DNA from: Leifsonia sp052114085
Lineage (GTDB): Bacteria > Actinomycetota > Actinomycetes > Actinomycetales > Microbacteriaceae
Reading direction: 5' to 3'
DNA: 64,000 nucleotides
Assembly: GCF_052114085.1 (NCBI RefSeq)
Contig: NZ_JBFREB010000001.1
Location: 1,550,001 to 1,614,000, forward strand
The notes beneath the pieces were generated by a model. The model saw nothing but the letters and a program-made list of their open reading frames with translations. It ran no database searches and was not told the origin of the DNA. How positions within the stretch are numbered: position 1 is the first letter of the stretch; every line of letters begins with the position of its first letter. Positions 1 to 8,843 of the stretch are shown piece by piece. Both the position numbers and the translations under genes were made by a program.

Positions 1-1684
1 GCAGGGTCGAGAACAGCCAGGTGCGGATGATGTCCTGACCCTGAGGGCGCAGGTCGAACGGGAAGACCGCGTCGAAGAGCTCGTCGTCGCGCATCCATCC
101 GCCCGCGAGCTGCGGGGTGAGGGAGGACGTCATCCACGTGTCCATCACGTCGTGCTCGCCCACGAAGCCGCCGGCCTGGCCACGCTGCTCCTCGGCGAAA
201 CCGGGGGCGGTGTCGGACGACGGGTCGACGGGGAGGAGGTCTTCCGTCGGAAGGATCGGCTGGTCGAACACCGGGTTCCCGTCAGCATCGAGCGGATACC
301 AGACCGGGATCGGAACGCCGAAGAACCGCTGGCGCGAGATGAGCCAGTCGCCGGTGAGGCCGTTCACCCAGTTCTCGTAGCGGATCCGCATGAAGTCGGG
401 GTGCCAGTCGATCTCGCGGCCGAGCTCGATCAGGCGCTGCCGCAGCTCCTCGTCGCGCGCGCCGTTCTTCACGTACCACTGCCGGGTGGAAACGATCTCG
501 AGCGGACGATCGCCCTTCTCGAAGAACTTCACCGGGTGCTGGATGGGCTTGGGCTCGCCCTCGAGGTCGCCGGACTCGCGCAGGAGCTCGACGACGGTCT
601 GCTTCGCCGAGAACACCGTCTTGCCGGCGAGTTGGGCGTACGCCGCACGGCCGGCCTCGGAGGTTATGGCCTCCGGCGGTTCGGGGAGGATGCGGCCGTC
701 GAAACCGATGATGGCGCGGTTCGGGAGGTCGAGCTCCCGCCACCAGACCACATCGGTGATGTCGCCGAAGGTGCAGATCATGGCGATGCCCGATCCCTTG
801 TCCGGCTGCGCCAGGTGGTGCGCGACGACGGGAACCTCGACGTCGAAGAGCGGGGTGCGGACCGTGGTGCCGAACAGCGGCTGATACCGCTCGTCGTCGG
901 GATGCGCGACAAGCGCCACGCAGGCGGGCAGCAGCTCCGGCCGGGTCGTCTCGATGAAGATGGGGCCGTCTGCGCCGTGGAACGCCACGCGGTGGTAGGC
1001 GCTCGGCTGCTCGCGATCCTCCAGCTCGGCCTGTGCCACTGCGGTGCGGAAGGTGATGTCCCACAGAGTGGGAGCGAGCGCCTGGTACGCCTCGCCGCGC
1101 TGGATGTTGCGGAGGAACGCCAGCTGGGAGGTGTGGATCGACTCCCGGCCGATGGTGCGGTAGGTCTGCGACCAGTCCACGGACAGCCCGAGCGAGCGCC
1201 AGAGCGCCTCGAACTGCTTCTCGTCCTCCTGAGTCAGCCGCTCGCACAGCTCGATGAAGTTGCGGCGCGAGATCGGCTTCTGGTCGGCCGCCTTCGTGCT
1301 CTTGTTGTCGCCGCCTTCGAAGGGAGGCTCGAAGCTGTCGTCGTAGGGGAGCGACGGGTCGCAGCGCACGCCGTAGTAGTTCTGGACGCGGCGCTCCGTG
1401 GGCAGGCCGTTGTCGTCCCAGCCCATCGGGTAGAACACGTTCTGTCCGCGCATGCGGTGGAAGCGGGCGATCACATCGGTGTGCGTGTAGCTGAAGACGT
1501 GACCGATGTGCAGCGAGCCGGAGGCGGTCGGCGGCGGCGTGTCGATGGAGTAGACCCCGTCGCGTCCGGAGGCGAGCGCGGCATTCCGGTCGAACCGGAA
1601 GGTGCCGTCGCTCTGCCAGTGGTCACCCCACTTGGCTTCGAGACCCTCCAGTGCGGGCTTTTCGGGCACGTTGTGGGCGCTCAT
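1..1684 (-). CDS. valS: Valyl-tRNA synthetase, N-terminal 561 residues (gene runs off the left edge)
   Basis: Class I aminoacyl-tRNA synthetase that charges tRNA-Val with valine in the cytoplasm. The reading frame is open from the left edge to ATG at 1684 and starts MSAHNVPEKPALEGLEAKWG. The HIGH signature of class I synthetases is seen as SLHIGH at residues 57-62, and ValRS-type sequence continues through the editing (CP1) region to the edge. The KMSKS loop lies beyond the window, so its presence cannot be checked. A GGAGG ribosome binding site lies 6 nt before the ATG on the minus strand. The neighbouring MFS gene lies upstream on the same strand with a 94-nt gap that holds a possible -10 (TACTCT on the minus strand), so valS probably has its own promoter. 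Family identity is secure; only the C-terminus is missing. Confidence 0.95.
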   Translation of the reverse strand, partial: MSAHNVPEKPALEGLEAKWGDHWQSDGTFRFDRNAALASGRDGVYSIDTPPPTASGSLHIGHVFSYTHTDVIARFHRMRGQNVFYPMGWDDNGLPTERRVQNYYGVRCDPSLPYDDSFEPPFEGGDNKSTKAADQKPISRRNFIELCERLTQEDEKQFEALWRSLGLSVDWSQTYRTIGRESIHTSQLAFLRNIQRGEAYQALAPTLWDITFRTAVAQAELEDREQPSAYHRVAFHGADGPIFIETTRPELLPACVALVAHPDDERYQPLFGTTVRTPLFDVEVPVVAHHLAQPDKGSGIAMICTFGDITDVVWWRELDLPNRAIIGFDGRILPEPPEAITSEAGRAAYAQLAGKTVFSAKQTVVELLRESGDLEGEPKPIQHPVKFFEKGDRPLEIVSTRQWYVKNGARDEELRQRLIELGREIDWHPDFMRIRYENWVNGLTGDWLISRQRFFGVPIPVWYPLDADGNPVFDQPILPTEDLLPVDPSSDTAPGFAEEQRGQAGGFVGEHDVMDTWMTSSLTPQLAGGWMRDDELFDAVFPFDLRPQGQDIIRTWLFSTL

Positions 1685-1778
1685 GAGGGTCCTCCGGTTC
1701 GATATGTGCGGCACCGTGTCGTCGGGGTGCCTGAGTGTGGGTTACCTCCAGAGTACCGAACCTTGGCGAACGAACGCG

Positions 1779-3101
1779 TCAGACCTCGTCGACGATGGGC
1801 TTCCTGCGTGCGGCGAAGAGCGCCGCGACCAGGGTGATCGCCGACATGACGGCCAGCACGATGCCCGGGTGCCACCACGCGTTACCGGTCGCCTGGCCGT
1901 AGATCAGGGTCAGGGCGGGCACGAAGGAGGTGAGCAGCGCGGCGATGCTGTACGCCACCGACAGGCCGCTGTAGCGGACCTCGCTCGGGAACAGGTCGGA
2001 CATCAGGCCGCCGAGCCCCGCCCACGACAGGGTGGGCAGGATGCCGCCGATGATCATGCTGGCTACGAGCACCCCGAAGGTGGCCGACTGCAGCACGAAG
2101 TACATCGGGAACGCGACCAGCAGCGTCCCGATCGCGCCGATCGCGACGACGCGAGCCGAGCCGATCCTGTTCGCCCAGAGCCCGAACAGCGGGATGGTGA
2201 CCAGCTGCAGCAGGCCGCCGATCGTTGTGGCGATGAGGAGGTCCTGGTACTTGAAGCCCAGGACGGCCGTGCCGTAGTCGACCATGTACGTGTTCATCAG
2301 CGAGTAGGAGCCGATGCCGAGGATCGCGGCACCGATGCCGATGACGAAACCGCTCGGCGCCTTGCGGAAGACGTCGAGGACGGGGAAGCGGTCGCGCGTC
2401 CCGGTCTCGAGCAGCTTCCGGAAAACGGGAGTCTCGTCGATCGACCGGCGCAGGTAGAGGGAGACGAGCAGGAGCGGGAAGGCCGTGAGGAACGGGATGC
2501 GCCAGCCCCACGCGGCGATGTCGGCCGTCGACATGGTGAGGGTGAGCACGATGAAGACGACCGCGCTCAGGATGGATCCGACCGGCGAGCCCAGCTGGGG
2601 GAGCGACGCGTAGAAACCGCGACGCTTCGGGTTGGAGTACTCGGTGGCCAGCGCGATCGCGCCGCCCCACTCGCCGCCGACCGAGAAGCCCTGCAGCAGG
2701 CGCAGCAGGACGATGGCGATCGCACCGAACCATCCCGCGGCCGCGTACGTCGGCAGCAGACCGACGAGGCCCGTGCTGAGTCCCATGATCAGGATCGTGA
2801 TGAGCAGGGTCGGTCGGCGTCCGATCCGGTCGCCCAGATTGCCGAAGACGATCGCGCCGATCGGACGGATGAGGAAGCCCGCCGCGATGGCGAGGAAGCC
2901 GGCGAGAGCGCCGCCGAAAGCGCCGAGCGGCGCGAAGAAGAGGGGCCCGACGAAGAACGCGGCGAAGTAGGCGTAGAGGTAGAAGTCATACGACTCGAGC
3001 GCCGTGCCGACGAACGACGCGATGGTGACGCGTCTCGCGGTGCCCGGCGTGATGCCCGGGCGGTCGGTCTCGCTGCGGACGGGGCTGGTGGTGGTAGTCA
3101 C
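1779..3101 (-). CDS. MFS transporter, metabolite:H+ symporter (MHS) family
   Basis: A 440-residue inner-membrane transporter with about 12 hydrophobic segments. The loop motif GDRIGRR (residues 90-96), the conserved FVGTALESYDFYLY segment near the N-terminus and the LLRLLQGFSVGGEWGG helix are typical of the MHS branch (ProP, KgtP and ShiA relatives), which imports organic acids or osmolytes with protons. The substrate cannot be told from sequence. I chose the GTG start at 3101 because AAGGA lies 6 nt upstream; the open frame extends further but carries no membrane or family sequence. The divergent tetR gene begins 66 nt away and the gap holds a perfect inverted repeat, so TetR control is likely. 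Confidence 0.88.
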   Translation of the reverse strand: MTTTTSPVRSETDRPGITPGTARRVTIASFVGTALESYDFYLYAYFAAFFVGPLFFAPLGAFGGALAGFLAIAAGFLIRPIGAIVFGNLGDRIGRRPTLLITILIMGLSTGLVGLLPTYAAAGWFGAIAIVLLRLLQGFSVGGEWGGAIALATEYSNPKRRGFYASLPQLGSPVGSILSAVVFIVLTLTMSTADIAAWGWRIPFLTAFPLLLVSLYLRRSIDETPVFRKLLETGTRDRFPVLDVFRKAPSGFVIGIGAAILGIGSYSLMNTYMVDYGTAVLGFKYQDLLIATTIGGLLQLVTIPLFGLWANRIGSARVVAIGAIGTLLVAFPMYFVLQSATFGVLVASMIIGGILPTLSWAGLGGLMSDLFPSEVRYSGLSVAYSIAALLTSFVPALTLIYGQATGNAWWHPGIVLAVMSAITLVAALFAARRKPIVDEV

Positions 3102-3128
3102 GGGTGTCCTTCGGAACAAGTTAATATG

Positions 3129-3141
3129 TGGACCGGGTCCA
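3129..3141. promoter_or_regulatory. Probable TetR operator between the MFS gene and tetR
   Basis: TGGACCGGGTCCA is a perfect 6-1-6 inverted repeat in the 66-nt gap between two divergent starts. On the minus strand it overlaps a TTGGAC element that could be the -35 of the transporter promoter. A symmetric site in a divergent tetR promoter is the usual TetR-family arrangement. Function is inferred. Confidence 0.6.
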
Positions 3142-3167
3142 ATAATGGCATGAGAGGGGAACGCACG

Positions 3168-3785
3168 ATGGCGCTCGGGCATTCCAGCCGCCCGTCCGGC
3201 TCGGGCCGGCCGCGCTCCTCCTCACGCGGAATGATCGCCGAGGCGGCCGCCGAACTGTTCCTCGAGCAGACCTACACCGGCACGACCGTCGACGACATCG
3301 CCCGCCGTTCCGGGGTGAGCCGGGCCACCTTCTTCAACTACTTCGGCTCGAAGAGCGACCTGTTGTGGCTGGAGGTGGATGAGGCGCTCGCCGCCTTCGA
3401 CGCGACGGCGGCTTCCGTGGCGGACGACCTGGCGCCGATGGATGCGGTGCTCGCTGCGGTCACCCGCCTCGCCGACGCGTTCGGCCCCGGCCGGCTGCCG
3501 CTCGCCGTCACCCAGGTGGAGCTGATGGGGACGGATGCGGAGCTGCAGGCCTCCGCCCTCCCGCGCTTCCTGGCGCTGGTGCGTCGACTGCAGGCCTTCA
3601 TTGCGCAGCGGACCGGCGCCTCGCCCGACGACCTGCTGCCGCGGGCCGCTGCCACAGCTGTGGTCGGCGCGGCGGTCTCCGCTGCCGCCGCTTGGGCGCG
3701 GGCGGGTGTGGGCCGCGGGCCGCTCACCCCGCTTGTCCGCTCCGCCGTGGCTCCCGTCTGCGCCGGCTTCGCCCTGGTCCTCTGA
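3168..3785 (+). CDS. TetR/AcrR family transcriptional regulator
   Basis: A 205-residue repressor-type regulator. The N-terminal helix-turn-helix is clear: helix 1 around residues 20-34, then TVDDIARRSGVSRATFFNYF at 40-59. The C-terminal half is helical and alanine-rich, as expected for a ligand-binding and dimerisation domain, and has no closer recognisable identity. The ATG at 3168 is chosen because GAGGGG lies 7 nt upstream; an in-frame ATG at 3150 has no ribosome binding site. It is divergent from the MHS transporter and probably represses it and itself through the 3129-3141 palindrome. The inducer is unknown. Confidence 0.88.
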   Translation: MALGHSSRPSGSGRPRSSSRGMIAEAAAELFLEQTYTGTTVDDIARRSGVSRATFFNYFGSKSDLLWLEVDEALAAFDATAASVADDLAPMDAVLAAVTRLADAFGPGRLPLAVTQVELMGTDAELQASALPRFLALVRRLQAFIAQRTGASPDDLLPRAAATAVVGAAVSAAAAWARAGVGRGPLTPLVRSAVAPVCAGFALVL

Positions 3786-3798
3786 CCGATTCGGGCGA

Positions 3799-3860
3799 CT
3801 GCTGCCGTTGGGAACGTGTGCGGCTGCGCGAGCAGCGGCAGACGTGACAAACGGCAGCAG
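3799..3860. terminator. Long imperfect hairpin after tetR
   Basis: CTGCTGCCGTT at 3799-3809 is exactly complementary to AACGGCAGCAG at 3850-3860. Inside it a second stem (GCTGC-gcga-GCAGC) is flanked by ACGT/ACGT, so nearly the whole 62 nt can fold on itself. There is no U-run. It probably ends tetR transcription before the ileS promoter. Confidence 0.5.
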
Positions 3861-3896
3861 ACGCGCCGCCGCCGCCCGGAGGCGCGCGAGAACCGG

Positions 3897-3902
3897 TAGA
3901 AT
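3897..3902 (+). promoter_or_regulatory. -10 element of the ileS promoter
   Basis: TAGAAT sits immediately before the ileS T-box leader, with transcription expected to start near 3909. No convincing -35 hexamer is seen 17 nt upstream, which is common in actinobacteria. Confidence 0.55.
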
Positions 3903-3908
3903 GGACGC

Positions 3909-4120
3909 ACAGACGTTGAGCCGGCCATCACCGGGGAGTCTTCGGAAGAACGGCTGCCGCGCGAGCGGCGCCCAGTAGAACCGAACGGGACCGGCCCGTC
4001 ACAGCCGAACGATGAGAGGCCCTCCCCGGCGACGGCGGCGGAGCGGGCAAGCGGGGTGGTACCGCGACGGGCGTGCGAGCGCCCGGCGTCCTCGTGCAGC
4101 ACGTGAAACTGCCAGGAGAG
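3909..4120 (+). ncRNA. T-box riboswitch, isoleucine-specific, translational type, before ileS
   Basis: The T-box core GGGTGGTACCGCG is present at 4054-4066, with TGGT at 4057-4060 complementary to the ACCA end of uncharged tRNA-Ile. Upstream, GGCCATCACCGGGG places an ATC (Ile) codon at 3927-3929 in the specifier position, followed by the conserved CTTCGGAAGAACGG segment. This is the ultrashort Stem I layout known from actinobacterial ileS leaders. No U-run terminator is present. The Shine-Dalgarno AGGAGA (4114-4119) lies at the 3' end, downstream of a GTCCTC segment (4089-4094) that could pair with it, so control is expected at translation initiation: uncharged tRNA-Ile frees the ribosome binding site. 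Motif recognition is strong; the exact fold is inferred. Confidence 0.9.
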
Positions 4121-4122
4121 AG

Positions 4123-7100
4123 ATGCCGTACCCCAAGTCCGCGCCGGATTCGCACGAGTCCGAACCGCGTCCCGAGGTCGCCCCGAGCCCCGTCTTCCCG
4201 GACATCGAGACCGACGTCCTGAAGTTCTGGGACCGGGACGGGACGTTCCGCGCCTCCATCGACAACCGTGATGGCGCCGACGAGTGGGTGTTCTACGACG
4301 GGCCGCCCTTCGCGAACGGCCTGCCGCACTACGGCCACCTGCTGACCGGCTACGCCAAGGACGTCTTCCCGCGATTCCAGACCATGCGCGGCAAGAAGGT
4401 GGAGCGACGCTTCGGCTGGGACACCCACGGGCTGCCCGCCGAGCTGGAGGCCGAGCGGCAGCTCGGCATCACCGACAAGAGCCAGATCGAGGAGATGGGG
4501 CTCGCCGCCTTCAACCAGGCCGCGAAGGACTCCGTGCTGCGCTACACGCGGGAATGGCGCGAGTACGTCACCCGCCAGGCGCGCTGGGTCGACTTCGACA
4601 ACGACTACAAGACGCTCGACACGAGCTACATGGAGTCGGTGATCTGGGCGTTCAAGCAGCTGCACGAGAAGGGTCTCGCCTACGAGGGCTACCGCGTGCT
4701 CCCGTACTGCTGGCGCGACCAGACCCCGCTGTCGAACCATGAGCTGCGCATGGACGACGACGTCTACAAGATGCGGCAAGACCAGACGGTCACCGTCACG
4801 TTCCCGCTGGTCGGCGAGAAGGCGGAGGTCCTCGGCCTCACGGGCACCCGCGCGCTGGCCTGGACGACAACGCCGTGGACGCTCCCGACGAACTTCGCTC
4901 TCGCGGTCGGCCCCGACATCGAGTACGCCGTGCTGCCGTCCGGTCCGAACGGTGCCGCCGACTCGTCCGGTGACCCCGCCGACGACGATGGACAGAGCCA
5001 GGTCCTGAGCGGCCGCTACCTGCTGGCGAAGGATCTCGTCGGCAATTACGCGAAGGACCTCGGCTACGAGACGCCCGCCGACGCCATCGCCGCGATCAGC
5101 GGGACGGTGCGGGGCTCCGAGCTCGCCGACGTCGAGTACGACCGCCTGTGGGACTACTACGCCGACACCGAGAAGTGGGGCACGCAGAACGCGTGGCGCA
5201 TCCTCGTCGACGACTACGTCACCGTCGAGGACGGCACCGGCATCGTCCACCAGGCACCCGCCTACGGTGAGGACGACCAGCGCGTCACGGAGAAGGCCGG
5301 TATCCCGGTCATCATCTCGGTGGACGACGGCGGCCGTTTCCTGCCCGATGTTCCGGATGTGGTGGGCCTGCAGGTCTTCGACGCCAACAAGCCGCTCACC
5401 CGGCTCCTCAAGGAGCAGGGCCGGCTGCTGCGCCAGGCGAGCTACGAGCACTCGTACCCGCACTGCTGGCGGTGCCGGAACCCGCTCATCTACAAGGCGG
5501 TCTCCAGCTGGTTCGTCCGGGTCACCGACTTCCGTGACCGGATGGGCGAGCTCAACCAGGAGATCACCTGGGTGCCGGAGAACGTCAAGGACGGCCAGTT
5601 CGGCAAGTGGCTGGCCGGCGCCCGCGACTGGTCGGTGTCACGCAACCGCTACTTCGGCTCGCCGATCCCGGTGTGGAAGAGCGACGACCCCGCCTACCCG
5701 CGCATGGATGTGTACGGCTCACTCGAAGAGCTGGAGCGCGACTTCGGCCGCCTCCCGCTGAACGCCGCAGGCGAGCCCGACCTGCACCGTCCCTTCATCG
5801 ACGAGCTGACCCGCCCGAATCCGGACGACCCGACGGGGCGCTCCATGATGCGCCGCATCCCGGACGTGCTCGACGTGTGGTTCGACTCCGGGTCGATGCC
5901 GTTCGCGCAGGTGCACTATCCGTTCGAGAACCGCGACTGGTTCGACACGCACAACCCGGCCGACTTCATCGTCGAGTACATCGGGCAGACCCGCGGCTGG
6001 TTCTACCTGCTGCACACGCTCGCGACCGCGCTGTTCGACCGGCCGGCGTTCACGAACGTCATCAGCCACGGCATCGTGCTCGGCAGCGATGGGCAGAAGA
6101 TGTCGAAGTCGCTGCGCAACTACCCGGACGTGAACGAGGTCTTCGACCGCGACGGCTCGGATGCGATGCGCTGGTTCCTGATGTCGAGCCCGGTGCTCCG
6201 CGGCGGCAACCTCGTCGTCACGGAGGAGGGGATCCGTGAGGGTGTCCGCCAGGTCCTCCTCCCGCTCTGGAACACCTGGTACTTCTTCTCGCTGTACGCC
6301 AATGCGAGCGGCTACGAGGCGAAGCGCTCCACCGCGTCCACCGACGTGCTCGACCGCTACCTCCTCGCCAAGACGCGCGACCTCGTGGAGGCGGTCACAG
6401 CCGACCTCGAGGGACTGGATTCGACGCTCGCCGCGGCCAAGCTGCGCGACTTCGCCGACGTGCTCACCAACTGGTACGTGCGTCGATCGCGCGACCGGTT
6501 CTGGGAGGGCGTGGACGAGTCCGGTAACGGATCCGAGGCTTTTGACACGCTGTACACGGTGCTCGAGACCCTGACGCGTGTTGCCGCGCCGCTTCTCCCG
6601 CTCGTCAGCGAGCGGATCTGGAAGGACCTCACCGGCGGCCGCTCCGTGCACCTCACGGACTGGCCCGAGGCCGGTGAGTTCCCGGCGGACGACGCGCTGG
6701 TGGATGCGATGGACCGCATCCGTGCGATCAGCTCGACCGCGCTGTCGCTGCGCAAGCAGGCCGGCCGTCGCGTCCGGTTGCCGCTCGCGTCCCTGACCGT
6801 GGTCGCGCAGAATGCGGAGGCGCTGCGCCCCTTCGAGGGCATCCTGCGCGACGAACTCAACGTCAAGTCGGTGGAGTTCGTCGAGCTGCAGGCTGACAGT
6901 GCCACCCGCTACGGCATCACCAGCAAGCTGACGGTGAACGCCCGCGCGGCCGGTCCGCGTCTCGGCAAGCAGGTGCAGCAGGTCATCCAAGCCGCTCGCG
7001 CGGGCGACTGGACGGAGGCGGACGGCGTCGTCACGGTCGGTGGCATCGAACTGGCCGAGGGCGAGTACGACCTGGTGCTGGAGACCGTGCAGACGGGTGG

Positions 7101-7479
7101 CGAGGCGCACACCGCGCTCGCGCTGCTCGGCGGCGGCGGCTTCGCGCTGCTCGACACGGCGACCACTCCGGAGCTGGAGGCGGAGGGCCTGGCGCGTGAC
7201 ATCATCCGGGCGGTCCAGGACACCCGTAAGGCGGCCGGACTCGACGTGAGCGACCGCATCCGGCTCAGCCTGCACTTCGAGCACGAGGACGACGCTCGCG
7301 CGCTCGGCCTCGCCGCCGACGTGGACATCGCGACGGAGACGCTGGCGCTAGCCGTCGAGCTGCTCGTTGCGGGACCCTCGGGGGATCGACCCGCGTACGA
7401 GAAGGCGTTCGACGCGGGTCAGTTCGCGAACGCCGGCGCATTCACCGTCGGCGTGACCAAGGTTGGGGAGGCGTCATGA
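4123..7479 (+). CDS. ileS: Isoleucyl-tRNA synthetase
   Basis: A 1,118-residue class I synthetase that attaches isoleucine to tRNA-Ile. The HIGH motif appears as HYGH at residues 69-72, in the variant common to long IleRS enzymes. KMSKS is at 659-663, inside DGQKMSKS. The length matches the eukaryote-like (type 2) IleRS class found in many actinobacteria, which some bacteria carry for mupirocin tolerance; that link is family knowledge, not tested here. The ATG at 4123 follows AGGAGA by 3 nt and ends the T-box leader. The frame is open further upstream, but only through the RNA leader. folC overlaps the stop codon by 4 nt, so translation is probably coupled through folC, the DUF4233 gene and ndk. 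Confidence 0.96.
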   Translation: MPYPKSAPDSHESEPRPEVAPSPVFPDIETDVLKFWDRDGTFRASIDNRDGADEWVFYDGPPFANGLPHYGHLLTGYAKDVFPRFQTMRGKKVERRFGWDTHGLPAELEAERQLGITDKSQIEEMGLAAFNQAAKDSVLRYTREWREYVTRQARWVDFDNDYKTLDTSYMESVIWAFKQLHEKGLAYEGYRVLPYCWRDQTPLSNHELRMDDDVYKMRQDQTVTVTFPLVGEKAEVLGLTGTRALAWTTTPWTLPTNFALAVGPDIEYAVLPSGPNGAADSSGDPADDDGQSQVLSGRYLLAKDLVGNYAKDLGYETPADAIAAISGTVRGSELADVEYDRLWDYYADTEKWGTQNAWRILVDDYVTVEDGTGIVHQAPAYGEDDQRVTEKAGIPVIISVDDGGRFLPDVPDVVGLQVFDANKPLTRLLKEQGRLLRQASYEHSYPHCWRCRNPLIYKAVSSWFVRVTDFRDRMGELNQEITWVPENVKDGQFGKWLAGARDWSVSRNRYFGSPIPVWKSDDPAYPRMDVYGSLEELERDFGRLPLNAAGEPDLHRPFIDELTRPNPDDPTGRSMMRRIPDVLDVWFDSGSMPFAQVHYPFENRDWFDTHNPADFIVEYIGQTRGWFYLLHTLATALFDRPAFTNVISHGIVLGSDGQKMSKSLRNYPDVNEVFDRDGSDAMRWFLMSSPVLRGGNLVVTEEGIREGVRQVLLPLWNTWYFFSLYANASGYEAKRSTASTDVLDRYLLAKTRDLVEAVTADLEGLDSTLAAAKLRDFADVLTNWYVRRSRDRFWEGVDESGNGSEAFDTLYTVLETLTRVAAPLLPLVSERIWKDLTGGRSVHLTDWPEAGEFPADDALVDAMDRIRAISSTALSLRKQAGRRVRLPLASLTVVAQNAEALRPFEGILRDELNVKSVEFVELQADSATRYGITSKLTVNARAAGPRLGKQVQQVIQAARAGDWTEADGVVTVGGIELAEGEYDLVLETVQTGGEAHTALALLGGGGFALLDTATTPELEAEGLARDIIRAVQDTRKAAGLDVSDRIRLSLHFEHEDDARALGLAADVDIATETLALAVELLVAGPSGDRPAYEKAFDAGQFANAGAFTVGVTKVGEAS

Positions 7480-8843
7480 CGGACGAGGACGACTACCGCG
7501 AGCGGGCCGACGAGGTCTACCAGGCACTGCTCGCACGCGTCGGAGAGGGCGCTCCCGAGCGGCGGCTCGACGCCACCCGGCGGGCCGTGGAGCTGCTGGG
7601 CGATCCGCAGCGCGCGTACCCGATCATCCACGTGACCGGCACGAACGGGAAGACGTCCACCAGCCGGATCGCGGAGAGCCTGCTGCGTGCCTACGGGCTC
7701 CGCACCGGGTTGTTGACCAGCCCGCACCTGGTGCGCTTCAACGAGCGCATCGTCATCGACGGCGAGCCGATCTCCGACGAAGCACTCGTGCACAACTGGG
7801 ACGACATCAGCCCGTACCTCGACATCGTCGATTCGGAGCTGACGGAGGCGGGGAAAGCGCCGCTGACGTTCTTCGAGGCGCTGACGGCGCTCGCCTTCGC
7901 GGCGTTCGCGGACGCTCCGGTCGATGTCGCGGTGGTCGAGGTCGGCATGGGCGGCGAGTGGGACTCCACGAACGTCGGCGACGGGCAGGTCGCCGTCTTC
8001 ACGCCGATCGCCCTCGATCACACCAAGGCGCTCGGCGACACGGTGGAGGAGATCGCGCGCACCAAGTCCGGGATCATCAAGCCGTCGGCCGACGTGGTGT
8101 CGTCCGCGCAGAGCCCGGAGGTCGACCGCGTGCTGCGGGAGGCGTCCGGGCTCACCGAGTCGACCTTCGCTGAGCAGCCGCGCGAGTTCGACGTCGCCGC
8201 GACCCGGGTCGCTGTCGGCGGCCAGCTCGTTACCGTCCGCGGGCGCGCGGCCACCTACGAGGACGTCTTCCTTCCGCTCTACGGCGACCACCAGGCGCAG
8301 AACGCCGCGGTCGCGGTCGCGGCGGTCGAGACGTTCCTCGGGCGGGGCACGCAACCGCTCAAGGCGGACCTCGTCGAGGAGGGGTTCGCAACGGCCACCT
8401 CGCCCGGCCGGCTGCAGCTGATCGGTATCGAGCCGAGCATCCTGGTCGACGCCGCGCACAATCCGGCCGGGGCTGCGACGCTCACGGAAGCGCTGCGCAG
8501 TTACTTCGACTTCGACGAGATCACGTTCGTCGTGGGAATCCTGGGCGACAAGGATGCGCGGGGCGTCATCCGCGCACTCGCCCCGGTCGCGACGCAGTTC
8601 TTCGTGACGCGGCCCGACTCCGAGCGGGCACGTGACGCGGACGACCTGGGCGACCTCGTCCGCGAGGAGGTCGGCGACGAAGCGACGATCGTCTACTCGG
8701 ACGTCATCGACGCCCTCGAGGCCGCTCGCGACTGGGCCGGCGAGGAGGCGCGCCGTGCGGTCGTCGTCGCCGGCAGCATCGTGCTGGTCGGCCAGGCCAT
8801 GGCGTACGCGGAGGCACAGCAGTGGAAGCAGGCGGCGTCGTGA
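7476..8843 (+). CDS. folC: Bifunctional folylpolyglutamate synthase/dihydrofolate synthase
   Basis: A 455-residue Mur-ligase-like enzyme that adds glutamate to dihydropteroate and tetrahydrofolates in folate biosynthesis. The ATP-binding P-loop HVTGTNGKTS spans residues 52-61, followed by LLTSPHL and RFNERI, which are conserved in FolC. The central region carries the LDHTKALG and GIIKPS segments of the Mur-ligase fold, and the C-terminal domain contains DAAHNPAG. The start is the ATG at 7476, overlapping the ileS TGA as ATGA. Its place after ileS is common in actinobacteria. Confidence 0.94.
   Translation: MTDEDDYRERADEVYQALLARVGEGAPERRLDATRRAVELLGDPQRAYPIIHVTGTNGKTSTSRIAESLLRAYGLRTGLLTSPHLVRFNERIVIDGEPISDEALVHNWDDISPYLDIVDSELTEAGKAPLTFFEALTALAFAAFADAPVDVAVVEVGMGGEWDSTNVGDGQVAVFTPIALDHTKALGDTVEEIARTKSGIIKPSADVVSSAQSPEVDRVLREASGLTESTFAEQPREFDVAATRVAVGGQLVTVRGRAATYEDVFLPLYGDHQAQNAAVAVAAVETFLGRGTQPLKADLVEEGFATATSPGRLQLIGIEPSILVDAAHNPAGAATLTEALRSYFDFDEITFVVGILGDKDARGVIRALAPVATQFFVTRPDSERARDADDLGDLVREEVGDEATIVYSDVIDALEAARDWAGEEARRAVVVAGSIVLVGQAMAYAEAQQWKQAAS

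Noticed and set aside
152..1837. Long plus-strand open frame (561 codons) opposite valS
   Set aside because: It is the antisense of valS; the minus-strand frame gives an unmistakable valyl-tRNA synthetase. Long antisense frames are a GC-bias effect here.
1602..3167. In-frame N-terminal extension of tetR by about 520 residues
   Set aside because: It runs antisense through the MFS gene, is full of R, D and E as expected from reversed GC-rich coding DNA, and a proper ribosome binding site precedes ATG 3168.
3909..4120. T-box acting by transcription termination
   Set aside because: No stem followed by a U-run is found before ileS; the ribosome binding site lies in the expression-platform position, so the translational type is preferred.
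3928..5463. Minus-strand frame of 511 codons opposite ileS
   Set aside because: No domain is recognisable and ileS on the plus strand is certain.
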